Source: Bacteroidaceae bacterium | GTDB taxonomy: Bacteria; Bacteroidota; Bacteroidia; Bacteroidales; Bacteroidaceae | Reading direction: 5' to 3' | Assembly: GCA_011959205.1 (NCBI GenBank) | Contig: BLLV01000253.1 | Location: 1 to 37,752, forward strand | Length of the DNA stretch: 37,752 nucleotides | Shown: positions 26,737 through 36,159 of the stretch, one piece after another | How the letters are laid out: each line of letters begins with the position of its first letter | Numbering within the stretch: the stretch's first letter is position 1 | The notes under the pieces: generated by a model | The model's input: the letters and a program-made list of their open reading frames with translations, nothing else | Told to the model about the DNA's origin: nothing | Database searches by the model: none | Translations under genes and position numbers: made by a program

Positions 26737-29700
26737 TTATTTGCCATAACCAGCAATGTTGACAATAAAGATAAAACCTTGTTTCTTTGCTTCATCACAC
26801 CATCCTGATGCATAATTCGGATTTCTTCCGGATTCTTCTTCTGCTCTTTTATCTGCAGCAATAGTGTCTTCATAAGTCCAGTAGAATACCTCGCTAACAA
26901 AGAATCCGTTAAGATTATCAATGTCCTCTGCTTCCATTCTTTTTGCAATAGTGCTTTTTCTTGAAAGCTGCCCGACATTATTACCGTTATGGACTATATT
27001 GAACGTAGCAAATGGAACTCCTCCACGAGTTATGCCCTTATACCGTCTAATAGAAAGAGGGTCATTCTTTTTTACGTTATAAACGATGGAATTATTGTTT
27101 TTATAATTATATCCAGCATTGTATCCAATGTTATAATTATCTAACCCAACTCGACGTTCTCTGATTCCCCATTGATCTTCGAGACTTGCAAATCTTTGCA
27201 TGGTTTCTACTGCAAGTTCGCGATTACCTTTGTAAACAAACAAGAATTTCTTTGCGCGAGTATATGCTACATAAAGGAGTCTTTGTTCTTCTTCAATCTG
27301 TTCAATGTCTGAATTTGAAAGAGGAAGTGAAACGTCAATATCCTCATTTGGGTTAAATGGTAATGAAGTTACTGATGGAGTAATAATGACTGCATCAAAT
27401 TCAAGACCTTTAACTTTATGCATGGTTGTTAACACAACATTCATTTGTTGGTCAACCAAGATGCGTCTGTCTGCGTGGCGTTTGTCATCATATAACTTAT
27501 ATAACTGAGGATTGTCTTCTTTGAGCGTTTTCCTTATACTATCTGCCATTTCTCCATAAGTGTGTGATTCTTCATCACCTGCAGCGAAATCTAAGTAGTC
27601 AAGGATGAGAACATAAGCAAAGTCCATATAAAACGAATCCCAATTAGGGAATTTCTGGATCCATGACGTGATGGTTGTTTTTAGAGATTGTTCAGTTTTG
27701 CTGTTGTCAATTATAATTCTTTTATTTCGATTATTATCGAGTAGTTTTAGTACAGCATAGATCTCTCTCATCCTGAACAATTCACACGCAGACGTCCCCT
27801 GAATCCTAATACGGATCCCAGGAAGGTTTAATGCTTTAATGAGCGAATATCCATGATAGACTTCGTTATTTGTTCTGAAGAATACTGCCAGATCTGAAAC
27901 ACCTTGCTGTTTTAGCCATTGGACGTATCCTGCAAAATCTTGTGTCCAGTCACGATTATTAGGATAGATATAAACATAATCGCTTTGTGGTTCATTCTCT
28001 ATATTTTTTTTGCATGGCCTTAAAGCATGTTTTGATGGAGAATTGTCTGGAAGATAGTTTTTGGCAGCATTAAGAATCCTCGGATAAGAACGATAGTTTG
28101 TGAACATTTCCATCTTTTTTGGATTCAGTGTATCGTAAAGCTGCTTATAGTAATAATTAGGATCCATTGACTCTTCTTTCTCAAATCCGTAGATACTTTG
28201 GTCTTTATCTCCGATAGTAAAGAAAGTCAAAGGATTATATATTTCTTTTAAACCAAACATTGCATTTAGGCGCGTTTGCGTAATATCTTGAAACTCATCA
28301 ATAAATACATATTGAAGTTCTGGCATTGCTTTGCGCACTTCATTTGGATGATTCTTTATTGTATTGAGAAGAAGTCCTTCCCATTCGTTCATTTCGTGAC
28401 CTGCCAAAGCTTCGTCTCCGCACACTCTCTTAGCGAAACTATGGAAAGTGTAAACGTGCAACTGACTAGCAGAACGGCTTAATCCTAAAGATGCAAATAA
28501 TTTTGCCAAACGACTCCTTAACTCGACAACTACCGCTCTATTGTAAGCCAATACAAGAATACTCTGTGGATTGACATGCTGGTGATATATAAGTTTAGCA
28601 CATTTTAGAGTCAAAACGTGCGTCTTACCAGAACCAGGACCTGCCTCCACGTTTACATTAGTATTTGAATTCTCTTGATATATTGCCCATTGTTCTGGAT
28701 TGTCTTTAAGTTGTTCTTCTGCATTTTTTATAGCTGTTGCACGAAGTGCTTCCCATATTGGATCGCTATCGTCATAATACTTGCTTAATAGTGTTCTAAA
28801 ATCATCTGCATTTTTGGATGCAAAATATGAGCTAATCAACTCTTGGAAATCCTTCTCGTTATGTATTTTTGTCGTAAGAACATCCATAACATACAAGCGA
28901 AGGTTTCGTATCTCCATTGCTTCATCAAAAGCAACTTTATCATCGAAATCCTTTGAGCCTTCAGCAACATTTTCAAAAATTATATCCTCAGATTGTTCTG
29001 TCGTGTATATTTCTATGCCGGTAGGTAATAGAGCATCTGTTGCAAGGTATGCCATGCCATTTAGGAAACGCAAGAGACTGTCAAAATAGGCAAATCCCTT
29101 TTCTTCAAGCTGTAATTCTACAATGGCATCTGACCACCTGAGTTTTGTCTGTGCGCTCTTATTTATGTAAGTTAGCAGACGAATGCAATCTTTCTGGAAA
29201 GTATTCAAAAAGTCTTTCCATGTGTCTTTTTCAACAATTACAGACTGTAATACGCATTTTTTCTTGGTGTCAAGGTAAGATTTTACCTTGACATCAGGTA
29301 TAAGTTCTAGCAGAGAAATTACCTGTCTTAGACGTTTTTTGTACAAATCGTCATGGTACGACTTAGCTATAGACAGACCTTTGTTTTTCTGTTTGTCATT
29401 CTCATTGTACCATATCATGTATTTCTCTGTCGTTTGTCTGCCGTCTTCTTCTGTTTTAATTACGTCTTTTACTATTTCTTCAAGATTGTCTGATTCCTTT
29501 ATAAAATGATGAATATCGCTTAAAGTATAATTACGTTCGATCTTCAAGCGGTTGTTTTGCAATAATTTTCTCGTTGCATTTAAAATAATATGGAATGCGA
29601 CCTCATGTGAAGAATAACCATCAAGCATATAGCCAACCTCACTTAGACGAGTGAAGGCAATGTGGCAGCGCGTTTCTTCTTCAATTCGTATAATTGAATG

Positions 29701-32700
29701 TTTTTCGCACCATATCATGCAGTCAAGCAGCTTTGTAGATGACATTGACATGTTTGAGGCAAGTTTCTGTAAAGAAACCTGAATGGCTTGACTCTGTTGG
29801 ATGTTTTGGATGAGTTGTAATTCGGAAAGAATATCAAAGGCGTATTTGCCCTTGGTTAAAGAAGATAAACGCTTTAGTTTTTCTTCTAACAACTCACCAG
29901 AATTATTATCGAGTATTGTTATATTGATGTGCGCAGGACTTAAACAACCCATTTTGATGCGTCCCATGCGCTCAAGCCAATACTGACCAATCTTAAAGTC
30001 TGTAAAATCATGATCAAATTGTCCATTTGCCCATAGTGTGTTGGGTACTACTATTGGGTATTCCTTTGTCTTTTCAAGTGGCTGAATGTGGGATATATAT
30101 GAATTAATCGCAACTCTGATCTCTTCCAAGTTCTTCCAACTCAGCATGTTTTGAAGGAGTTGCTCCCTTGCCTTTTTGATGTCATCTGTTGAACATAAGC
30201 ACACAGTTGGAATAGGATTTTCTGGACTAAATCCTACTGCTTTATACATAGCTTCATTTCTACCTGCGCGACCTACTTCTTGTAGATAGTCTTCCATCAC
30301 ACTCGGAGGCATAAGATGGACAATGTAGTGAATATTAGGAATATCCATACCCATTCCAAAGGCTTTCGTTGCACACAATATATAAAGAGGATCAGATTCA
30401 TCCTTAAATCGTGTATAGGTTTCCTCCCTGTCATCTCCATCCATTCCGGCATGAAAATATCCTACAGATTGGTTTGCATTTGATGATTTGAGCACTCCTG
30501 CTTTTTGTAATTCGTCAGCGAGCATCAAGGCCATTTCCTCGCATTGACTTTTGGTCTTGCAAAAAACAAGCATACGGCTCTTGTTTGAGTCAATAGAATT
30601 GTTCTTTATGTATTCAACAATCTCTTTAAGACGGTGCGGTATGTCATGCAATACCTCCTTGAATTTCATTCCAATATGGCTTCGGATAGGATTGTAGATT
30701 TTCCTATCGTTGTCTTGTCCAAGTCGCTTTACAGGTACAACCTCATTAATCTGATTGTATATCATATCAGTGACCGTTGCAGAGAACATTGCTATACACA
30801 AGTTCTCTCCATAAGTATCTTTTTGTTCCTTACATTTCTTGATTACGTTGAGGTATTCAGGACGGAACTCCATTCCCCATTGAGAAATACAATGGGCTTC
30901 ATCAAACACCATATATTCAAGACCGTGGTCATTTAACATTCGAGTTGTAAGGGCATTAAGAAATGCTCTGGAACGGAAACGCTCTGGAGTAACATATAAA
31001 ATAGCTATTTCACCACCATTAATTTTGCGATAAATGCTTCTTATTTCTTGATAAGAACGGTCTCCATTCAAGTAATCGACATTTGAGATGAATCCTTTTT
31101 CTCCTAATTCTTTTACTTGATCTTGCATCAATGCTTTTAGTGGAGTTACCACAATAGATAACTTATTCGTATATGCAGAATTGTAGAGTGCTGGGCCTTG
31201 GAACAACACAGATTTGCCACCTCCGGTAGGTAATGATACTAGATAGTTCTCTTTGCGAGACAGTATCTGTGGAAGGATTTCTTTTTGAATGTCAGTCCAT
31301 TGAGGGTTTGGTACCTTTTCTGACTTGATAAGTGTCGCCAAGATTATCTCCATTGCTTTTTCAATGTCTGTATTATCGTTGTATATTGACATTTCGTTCG
31401 TGAAGATTTCTTTAGTTCGATTCAACGCATTATTGAAGTCTTCTTCATTCTGCCATATATCCTTTATGCCATATGACGAAATACCCCATACGGACGATAG
31501 GGTATGATATTCTTCGAGAAATGAGTCGAGCACATACATAGTGGATTCTACGCTATTTGCTTTTATGAATCTGAAGTAGTATTCATAAACAGGCCATATA
31601 GACAATAATGCAGATTGATATGTGTCTTTTGTAGAATCTGTATTGTCTTCTGCTGTCTTTTCGTTCACACCGTCATATAGGAATGACTTGTTCATTTCAT
31701 CAGCAAATCCATGCCACATCATCATGTGCCTTTCAACTGCCAGATGATCCCATACATAACAATAAGGGGTGTCTTTACGCCAGTCAACAATTTCAAAGAA
31801 ATTATCCTTGCAGGTCACAAGAATACTATTATGATGATGTTCTATCATCTCCAACTTGCGAATTAGCGATCCTTCACTTGGAACGTAATAGCCTTGTTTT
31901 CGAGCATATAATTCGACCTTCTCTATCTCGAGTGCATCATCTAACAAAAGAATAATAGGTAATTGTTTTATATTACCGTGTATTCTATTGAGTAGTGCGA
32001 ATTGGTATGTCCAATAGGTAGCCCTATATCGTGATGTCGCAGATACTCGTTTGGAAATAGCATCAAATCCACGGCTTCGTTCGCTATGAATCAGTGTAAT
32101 ATCTCTTCCTTCAACATTTTCTGTTATCCATGGGATTGTGTCAATCTGAAGACTTTCAGACATGTTCTCCTCTATGGATTTGAGCACAGAATAAAAGTCA
32201 TAATTATAATTGATGGCATATTTCCCCTGTCTGGTACGCTCTATCCATACATTCGCAGCATTGTTTGGAACATCGTCAAAGATGTTAAGCTTTCGTTCTT
32301 CCTGCGTTATTGCAAGATAACTAGAGGCGCCTAGACGCATAGGTATACTGCTATTGTTATTCCAAAAGTCAGTAGGCGAGTAGAGCGATGGCAAAACGTA
32401 TTGATTTACTCTATTTTCGATTTCACATCCTATAAAATAAACATGTTCGTATTTGCGCAAAATTTCTTTGTTAGATATAAATCCCATATCAACACAATCT
32501 ACCTTTCCTTCTGATTTAACGACATAGTCAGAAAGAACGTCATCGGTTAGATAATTCATACGAAGATATTGCGCAAGGTTTACCACAACTGGTGTCTTTG
32601 ACATATTGATAAACCTTTGCACGATTGTGTTTAAGAATAAATCTTGTAATGGCTTTTCGTTAAGACGACTTTTGCTAATAGTCATATAGTCAATATCGTC

Positions 32701-35700
32701 TTGCTCTTTAATAAATCTCAAACAGACATGTTCTGCAATTCTAGACCACAAACGTTTTGGGGCAACAATCAATGCCTTGTCGCTCGATGTATTTATTTCT
32801 TCAAGTTTCGATACAATTTCTTTATCAGTATCTACCAAAACTTGATAAAAGCCGGATTCACTAGAATCTTTGCTGAAGAAGTCGGCAAATATAGGCTGTC
32901 TTAGTGTATCGAGTATTTCTTTGATTTCCTTTGGAAGCAAAACAGACAACTCGTTGCATAATTTATCGTTTTGTGAAAGTCGATACAATTGATTCCAAAA
33001 CAAGCGGTCAACAAGTTCTGTGTCTTCTTGTGCAGTGTGACCTGTATGTAGAGCATAAGAATACCTGCATGGATTCAATAAGATTTCAATTTCCAGAGTA
33101 TCCCAAACGAAAGCATTCGAATCGAACCCTTTTTTAATAAGAACTTTCCCTAAATCCCATTCTTTAATTCTATGGCCAACAATAATCTTTGTACGTTTAA
33201 GGGCACGCAATAAAGAGCCAAGTTGTTCTTCTCCTTGGTACACTTTCGTGTTATCATTACTTCTGAAAGCAAATTCACGTATAATGTTCTCGTCAGACTC
33301 CAAGTCAAAAGAAACATATGGAATTTGTGCTCTAAGTTTCTTCCATTGCTCACCGATATAGAGGTCAAACAGACCTGTAGATGCAAAGTATTTAGCAACT
33401 ATGTTCCTTGAATACTCTTCTGGACATAGTTGCAGAATCTTGTACTGTTGATCTTCTGCTAAAGCAATTATTGCGTCTTTGAATTTGTCTTCGTCGATGC
33501 TTTTTAATGTATCAGCGATGGCTTCTTTATCTTCGTCTTCAATAAAGGCTTTTTTGCAGCTTTGCAAGAATAAAAGTATAAATTCTGAATCTTGCTCGTT
33601 AAGCCATTGTGGAACCCTATCAAAATCGTCTATTATATTTAGATACTCTGAATCAGCTGTTTGGACAAACATTTCAACAGCCATTTCATCAGTTAATTGC
33701 TTAGAAGAACTTATGACTTCTGTAATCTGGATTTTATGTTCGTTACATAAAGATAAGAATTCTCGTACTTTTATTTCATTATCTTTAACAAGTACGTTAA
33801 GATGTTCGCTAACTCTACTGTATATGTGATTGAGAGTAACATTATTTCTAATGTAACTGTAGATTAATTCAAAATCATTAGGCATGAATTCTTCTGCAAG
33901 ATACATGAGGACCTCTGTGTGCTGTTCTGGATTATCTAACAATCTTGATACAAAATCCTTCTTTTCATTATAGTCTAAAACATTTTTTATGTTGCTCTGA
34001 ATGATAAAAGACTGTTCTTTATCAACGAAATAGGAAATCAGGAATGAAATAGCATTCGAATCTGATTTTTCTTTGAGCCATTTATATGTCTCATTCCAAG
34101 GCTTTTTAGAATTTATAAATACATTATAGTTCTGAGTAACAATTGATATTGCGTACAGCAAATCCATGGAAAGAGATTCTGGTTTGGATTGCAATACATC
34201 CAAAATTGAAGTGTTGACTTTTAGCCAACGGCAGACATTCGCAGACTGCTTTTTTACGGATTCCTCAAGGACTTCAATTGTCTTGTCAAGGAAAGGAGTA
34301 AAGTCAAAATCATTTGGTAAGGCACTAAATACTCCTATGTCTTTCTTTGAAAAGATGGAGTTTGCAATTGCAGTTTCAAACGTTTTTATAGAATTGGCAT
34401 AATCCTCCTTGTCATTCTGATAGGTTTGGAATTCTGGCAATAAGGTAATGAGAATCTTTGTTAATTCTGTGTCATGTAAGAATTCAGAAATGACATTGTC
34501 TAATTCTATTCCATTGTATGCTAAAAGATATACTGCAAAACTATCTATTACAATGTTTTTACCATCTACATTCCTTAGAATCTTGCTGATAACGTGACAA
34601 ATCACATTATGATCGTGACGCAAACCTTTGGTATCTATGCCACTTATCTTGGCAAATCTACCCCTATATGGAAGTGCGAGTAAGAGACCTTTTTTATCGT
34701 AGGTTAATCTATCTCCTTGTGTTGCTTCTCGTCTTCCTCTATAACAGGCAGGTGTCATGACAATCCAATCACCTTCTTCTGGCGTTAATACTGGATTCCA
34801 ATTACGTTTGTTCAAATTGTATGTATAAAAATCATCCTTTGTGCCATTATTGTTTATGCCCAATGAGTTAGTGAGAACCTTACCAAAATAATTTACGCGA
34901 TTATCAAAGAATTGAACTACCGCAATATTCTTTTCAAGGGAGTTTTTTTTCTTAGGTGATTTCTGAATTGGTCTTAATATTTCATTTAACTGACTTGTTA
35001 CTTTTATCTCAAGCAAATGTTGTTCCTTATTAATAGATGTTATCATACCAGAGATAGATTCTCCTATAGGATATGTATATCCCGCAGGAATATCAGCCTC
35101 TGCTATCGCATTATTTTCAATTTCAATGTATGCACGATTTTTCTTCGAGATTCCCTTAAGAACACCTTCTATTTCACTCCCAATTGATAATTTATCAATT
35201 ACATTTAGTAGTGGGTCTTCCTGCAATTGCTTCTTTCCAATAAGCAGTTTTTTCTTGTCTTCATCATAGCCAAGAATAATTACCTCTATCTTTTCGCCTT
35301 CTAAGAGATAGTTGTGAATGTCATCAACGAATCCCCAAGCTACATCTTTAGCATATAGAAAACCTGAAACGTCTCCCAAAGAAATATACGCACCATGGGA
35401 CATGACTTTGTCAATAACGCCATAAACGCTTTCGTTGAGATGAATGTTGCCAAACTTCCTTAATCGACTTATTTCATCTTCTGACAAAGCTGCCTTTCTC
35501 ACTTCTCCTGTATTAGCTTTTGGGCTTGAAGGAAGGTTAATTGAGGCCAATTCTTTCCGCCCTAAAATTTGAGGTTGCTTGAAGGCATTTGTAGTTGAGA
35601 CAAATTGCCCATACTTCATCTTATGATGGAATACAGGATCTATCTGCTTAATGATTGAATCATCAAGCAAATAATTTGGTTCATTAGGTATGACCACACT

Positions 35701-35784
35701 CTTTTCTGCTGCAAATCGAATTACATCATTTACAGTAGAGCTTTTAAAAGTTGCATATTCTTTTAAGGAGATTTTTATTGCCAT
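26737..35784 (-). CDS. Giant 3015-aa S1-DEDDh exonuclease-RecQ-UvrD multidomain protein
   Basis: One uninterrupted frame. Parts by approximate residue: two or three S1-like OB folds at 105-265 (YGVIDKVMSHGAYISLGDVS); a cold-shock-like stretch at 285-355; a helical region at 360-800; a DEDDh exonuclease at 818-930 with SFDLESDE, VGHRIKEWDLG and HTAQEDTELVD; an unassigned part at 930-1480 in which VTCKDNFFEIVDW near 1318 recalls the second motor domain of DinG; a RecQ-type SF2 helicase at 1490-1850 (LPTGGGKSVLFQGP, FDEAHCISQWG, QEVGRAGR); winged-helix-like sequence; and a complete UvrD-type SF1 helicase at about 2365-2860 (VEAGPGSGKTHVLT, FIDEFQDIT, GDKDQSIYGFEKEE, TTMHKVKGLEFDAV, YVAYTRAKKFLF). 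A C-terminal 120-aa region is unassigned. It is the first gene of the cassette. Role is inferred: processing foreign or damaged nucleic acid. Confidence 0.9.
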   Translation of the reverse strand: MAIKISLKEYATFKSSTVNDVIRFAAEKSVVIPNEPNYLLDDSIIKQIDPVFHHKMKYGQFVSTTNAFKQPQILGRKELASINLPSSPKANTGEVRKAALSEDEISRLRKFGNIHLNESVYGVIDKVMSHGAYISLGDVSGFLYAKDVAWGFVDDIHNYLLEGEKIEVIILGYDEDKKKLLIGKKQLQEDPLLNVIDKLSIGSEIEGVLKGISKKNRAYIEIENNAIAEADIPAGYTYPIGESISGMITSINKEQHLLEIKVTSQLNEILRPIQKSPKKKNSLEKNIAVVQFFDNRVNYFGKVLTNSLGINNNGTKDDFYTYNLNKRNWNPVLTPEEGDWIVMTPACYRGRREATQGDRLTYDKKGLLLALPYRGRFAKISGIDTKGLRHDHNVICHVISKILRNVDGKNIVIDSFAVYLLAYNGIELDNVISEFLHDTELTKILITLLPEFQTYQNDKEDYANSIKTFETAIANSIFSKKDIGVFSALPNDFDFTPFLDKTIEVLEESVKKQSANVCRWLKVNTSILDVLQSKPESLSMDLLYAISIVTQNYNVFINSKKPWNETYKWLKEKSDSNAISFLISYFVDKEQSFIIQSNIKNVLDYNEKKDFVSRLLDNPEQHTEVLMYLAEEFMPNDFELIYSYIRNNVTLNHIYSRVSEHLNVLVKDNEIKVREFLSLCNEHKIQITEVISSSKQLTDEMAVEMFVQTADSEYLNIIDDFDRVPQWLNEQDSEFILLFLQSCKKAFIEDEDKEAIADTLKSIDEDKFKDAIIALAEDQQYKILQLCPEEYSRNIVAKYFASTGLFDLYIGEQWKKLRAQIPYVSFDLESDENIIREFAFRSNDNTKVYQGEEQLGSLLRALKRTKIIVGHRIKEWDLGKVLIKKGFDSNAFVWDTLEIEILLNPCRYSYALHTGHTAQEDTELVDRLFWNQLYRLSQNDKLCNELSVLLPKEIKEILDTLRQPIFADFFSKDSSESGFYQVLVDTDKEIVSKLEEINTSSDKALIVAPKRLWSRIAEHVCLRFIKEQDDIDYMTISKSRLNEKPLQDLFLNTIVQRFINMSKTPVVVNLAQYLRMNYLTDDVLSDYVVKSEGKVDCVDMGFISNKEILRKYEHVYFIGCEIENRVNQYVLPSLYSPTDFWNNNSSIPMRLGASSYLAITQEERKLNIFDDVPNNAANVWIERTRQGKYAINYNYDFYSVLKSIEENMSESLQIDTIPWITENVEGRDITLIHSERSRGFDAISKRVSATSRYRATYWTYQFALLNRIHGNIKQLPIILLLDDALEIEKVELYARKQGYYVPSEGSLIRKLEMIEHHHNSILVTCKDNFFEIVDWRKDTPYCYVWDHLAVERHMMMWHGFADEMNKSFLYDGVNEKTAEDNTDSTKDTYQSALLSIWPVYEYYFRFIKANSVESTMYVLDSFLEEYHTLSSVWGISSYGIKDIWQNEEDFNNALNRTKEIFTNEMSIYNDNTDIEKAMEIILATLIKSEKVPNPQWTDIQKEILPQILSRKENYLVSLPTGGGKSVLFQGPALYNSAYTNKLSIVVTPLKALMQDQVKELGEKGFISNVDYLNGDRSYQEIRSIYRKINGGEIAILYVTPERFRSRAFLNALTTRMLNDHGLEYMVFDEAHCISQWGMEFRPEYLNVIKKCKEQKDTYGENLCIAMFSATVTDMIYNQINEVVPVKRLGQDNDRKIYNPIRSHIGMKFKEVLHDIPHRLKEIVEYIKNNSIDSNKSRMLVFCKTKSQCEEMALMLADELQKAGVLKSSNANQSVGYFHAGMDGDDREETYTRFKDESDPLYILCATKAFGMGMDIPNIHYIVHLMPPSVMEDYLQEVGRAGRNEAMYKAVGFSPENPIPTVCLCSTDDIKKAREQLLQNMLSWKNLEEIRVAINSYISHIQPLEKTKEYPIVVPNTLWANGQFDHDFTDFKIGQYWLERMGRIKMGCLSPAHINITILDNNSGELLEEKLKRLSSLTKGKYAFDILSELQLIQNIQQSQAIQVSLQKLASNMSMSSTKLLDCMIWCEKHSIIRIEEETRCHIAFTRLSEVGYMLDGYSSHEVAFHIILNATRKLLQNNRLKIERNYTLSDIHHFIKESDNLEEIVKDVIKTEEDGRQTTEKYMIWYNENDKQKNKGLSIAKSYHDDLYKKRLRQVISLLELIPDVKVKSYLDTKKKCVLQSVIVEKDTWKDFLNTFQKDCIRLLTYINKSAQTKLRWSDAIVELQLEEKGFAYFDSLLRFLNGMAYLATDALLPTGIEIYTTEQSEDIIFENVAEGSKDFDDKVAFDEAMEIRNLRLYVMDVLTTKIHNEKDFQELISSYFASKNADDFRTLLSKYYDDSDPIWEALRATAIKNAEEQLKDNPEQWAIYQENSNTNVNVEAGPGSGKTHVLTLKCAKLIYHQHVNPQSILVLAYNRAVVVELRSRLAKLFASLGLSRSASQLHVYTFHSFAKRVCGDEALAGHEMNEWEGLLLNTIKNHPNEVRKAMPELQYVFIDEFQDITQTRLNAMFGLKEIYNPLTFFTIGDKDQSIYGFEKEESMDPNYYYKQLYDTLNPKKMEMFTNYRSYPRILNAAKNYLPDNSPSKHALRPCKKNIENEPQSDYVYIYPNNRDWTQDFAGYVQWLKQQGVSDLAVFFRTNNEVYHGYSLIKALNLPGIRIRIQGTSACELFRMREIYAVLKLLDNNRNKRIIIDNSKTEQSLKTTITSWIQKFPNWDSFYMDFAYVLILDYLDFAAGDEESHTYGEMADSIRKTLKEDNPQLYKLYDDKRHADRRILVDQQMNVVLTTMHKVKGLEFDAVIITPSVTSLPFNPNEDIDVSLPLSNSDIEQIEEEQRLLYVAYTRAKKFLFVYKGNRELAVETMQRFASLEDQWGIRERRVGLDNYNIGYNAGYNYKNNNSIVYNVKKNDPLSIRRYKGITRGGVPFATFNIVHNGNNVGQLSRKSTIAKRMEAEDIDNLNGFFVSEVFYWTYEDTIAADKRAEEESGRNPNYASGWCDEAKKQGFIFIVNIAGYGK

Positions 35785-35847
35785 ATGATATATCTTGATC
35801 TATGTGGAGTCTTATCGTTTGCAATCTTAATAGTCGTTATAACCGTC

Positions 35848-36060
35848 TCATATATACCTTAATATTTGATCAAATGTAAAGTACTCTGGCAATTCAAAGC
35901 CATGATATTGTTCAGACTTCATGAAGAAATCCATTACTTCTTGTGAATCAAGAGTTAGAATATTTTTTTTCTTCCACTGTTATTGTCAGTAATCACTCTT
36001 ATCATTATTGGCTTTTCTTCGATAGAATTGTCATTTTTTTGGACATAAAGGTATAAAAAT
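35848..36060 (-). pseudogene. Frameshifted orphan ORF remnant
   Basis: On the minus strand one frame reads LYLYVQKNDNSIEEKPIMI to SGRKK. After a run of eight A (T tract at 35963-35970 on the plus strand) the neighbouring frame continues as ILTLDSQEVMDFF and then YHGFELPEYFTFDQIL, ending at TGA 35848-35850. The two halves read as one coherent C-terminus split by an indel in the homopolymer. I do not recognise the family, and no start codon is convincing. Confidence 0.45.
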
Positions 36061-36100
36061 AATTGCAGACTCTCGCATAAATGGACGAAAATCTGCAATT
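36061..36100. repeat. 9-bp perfect inverted repeat
   Basis: AATTGCAGA (36061-36069) and TCTGCAATT (36092-36100) are separated by 22 bp. It could be an operator or recombination-related site upstream of the frameshifted remnant. The remaining non-coding sequence from 35785 to 36159 shows nothing else I can name. Confidence 0.4.
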
Positions 36101-36159
36101 TAAAGATGTAAAAAGGTGTTTTATATCAATTTTGTACAAAAACCAACTTATTTTGCAAA

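Noticed and set aside
31683..31955. Plus-strand ORF opposite the giant gene (and similar ones at 28781, 33479 and 30634)
   Set aside because: All are antisense to the intact 3015-aa frame and show no domain signature.
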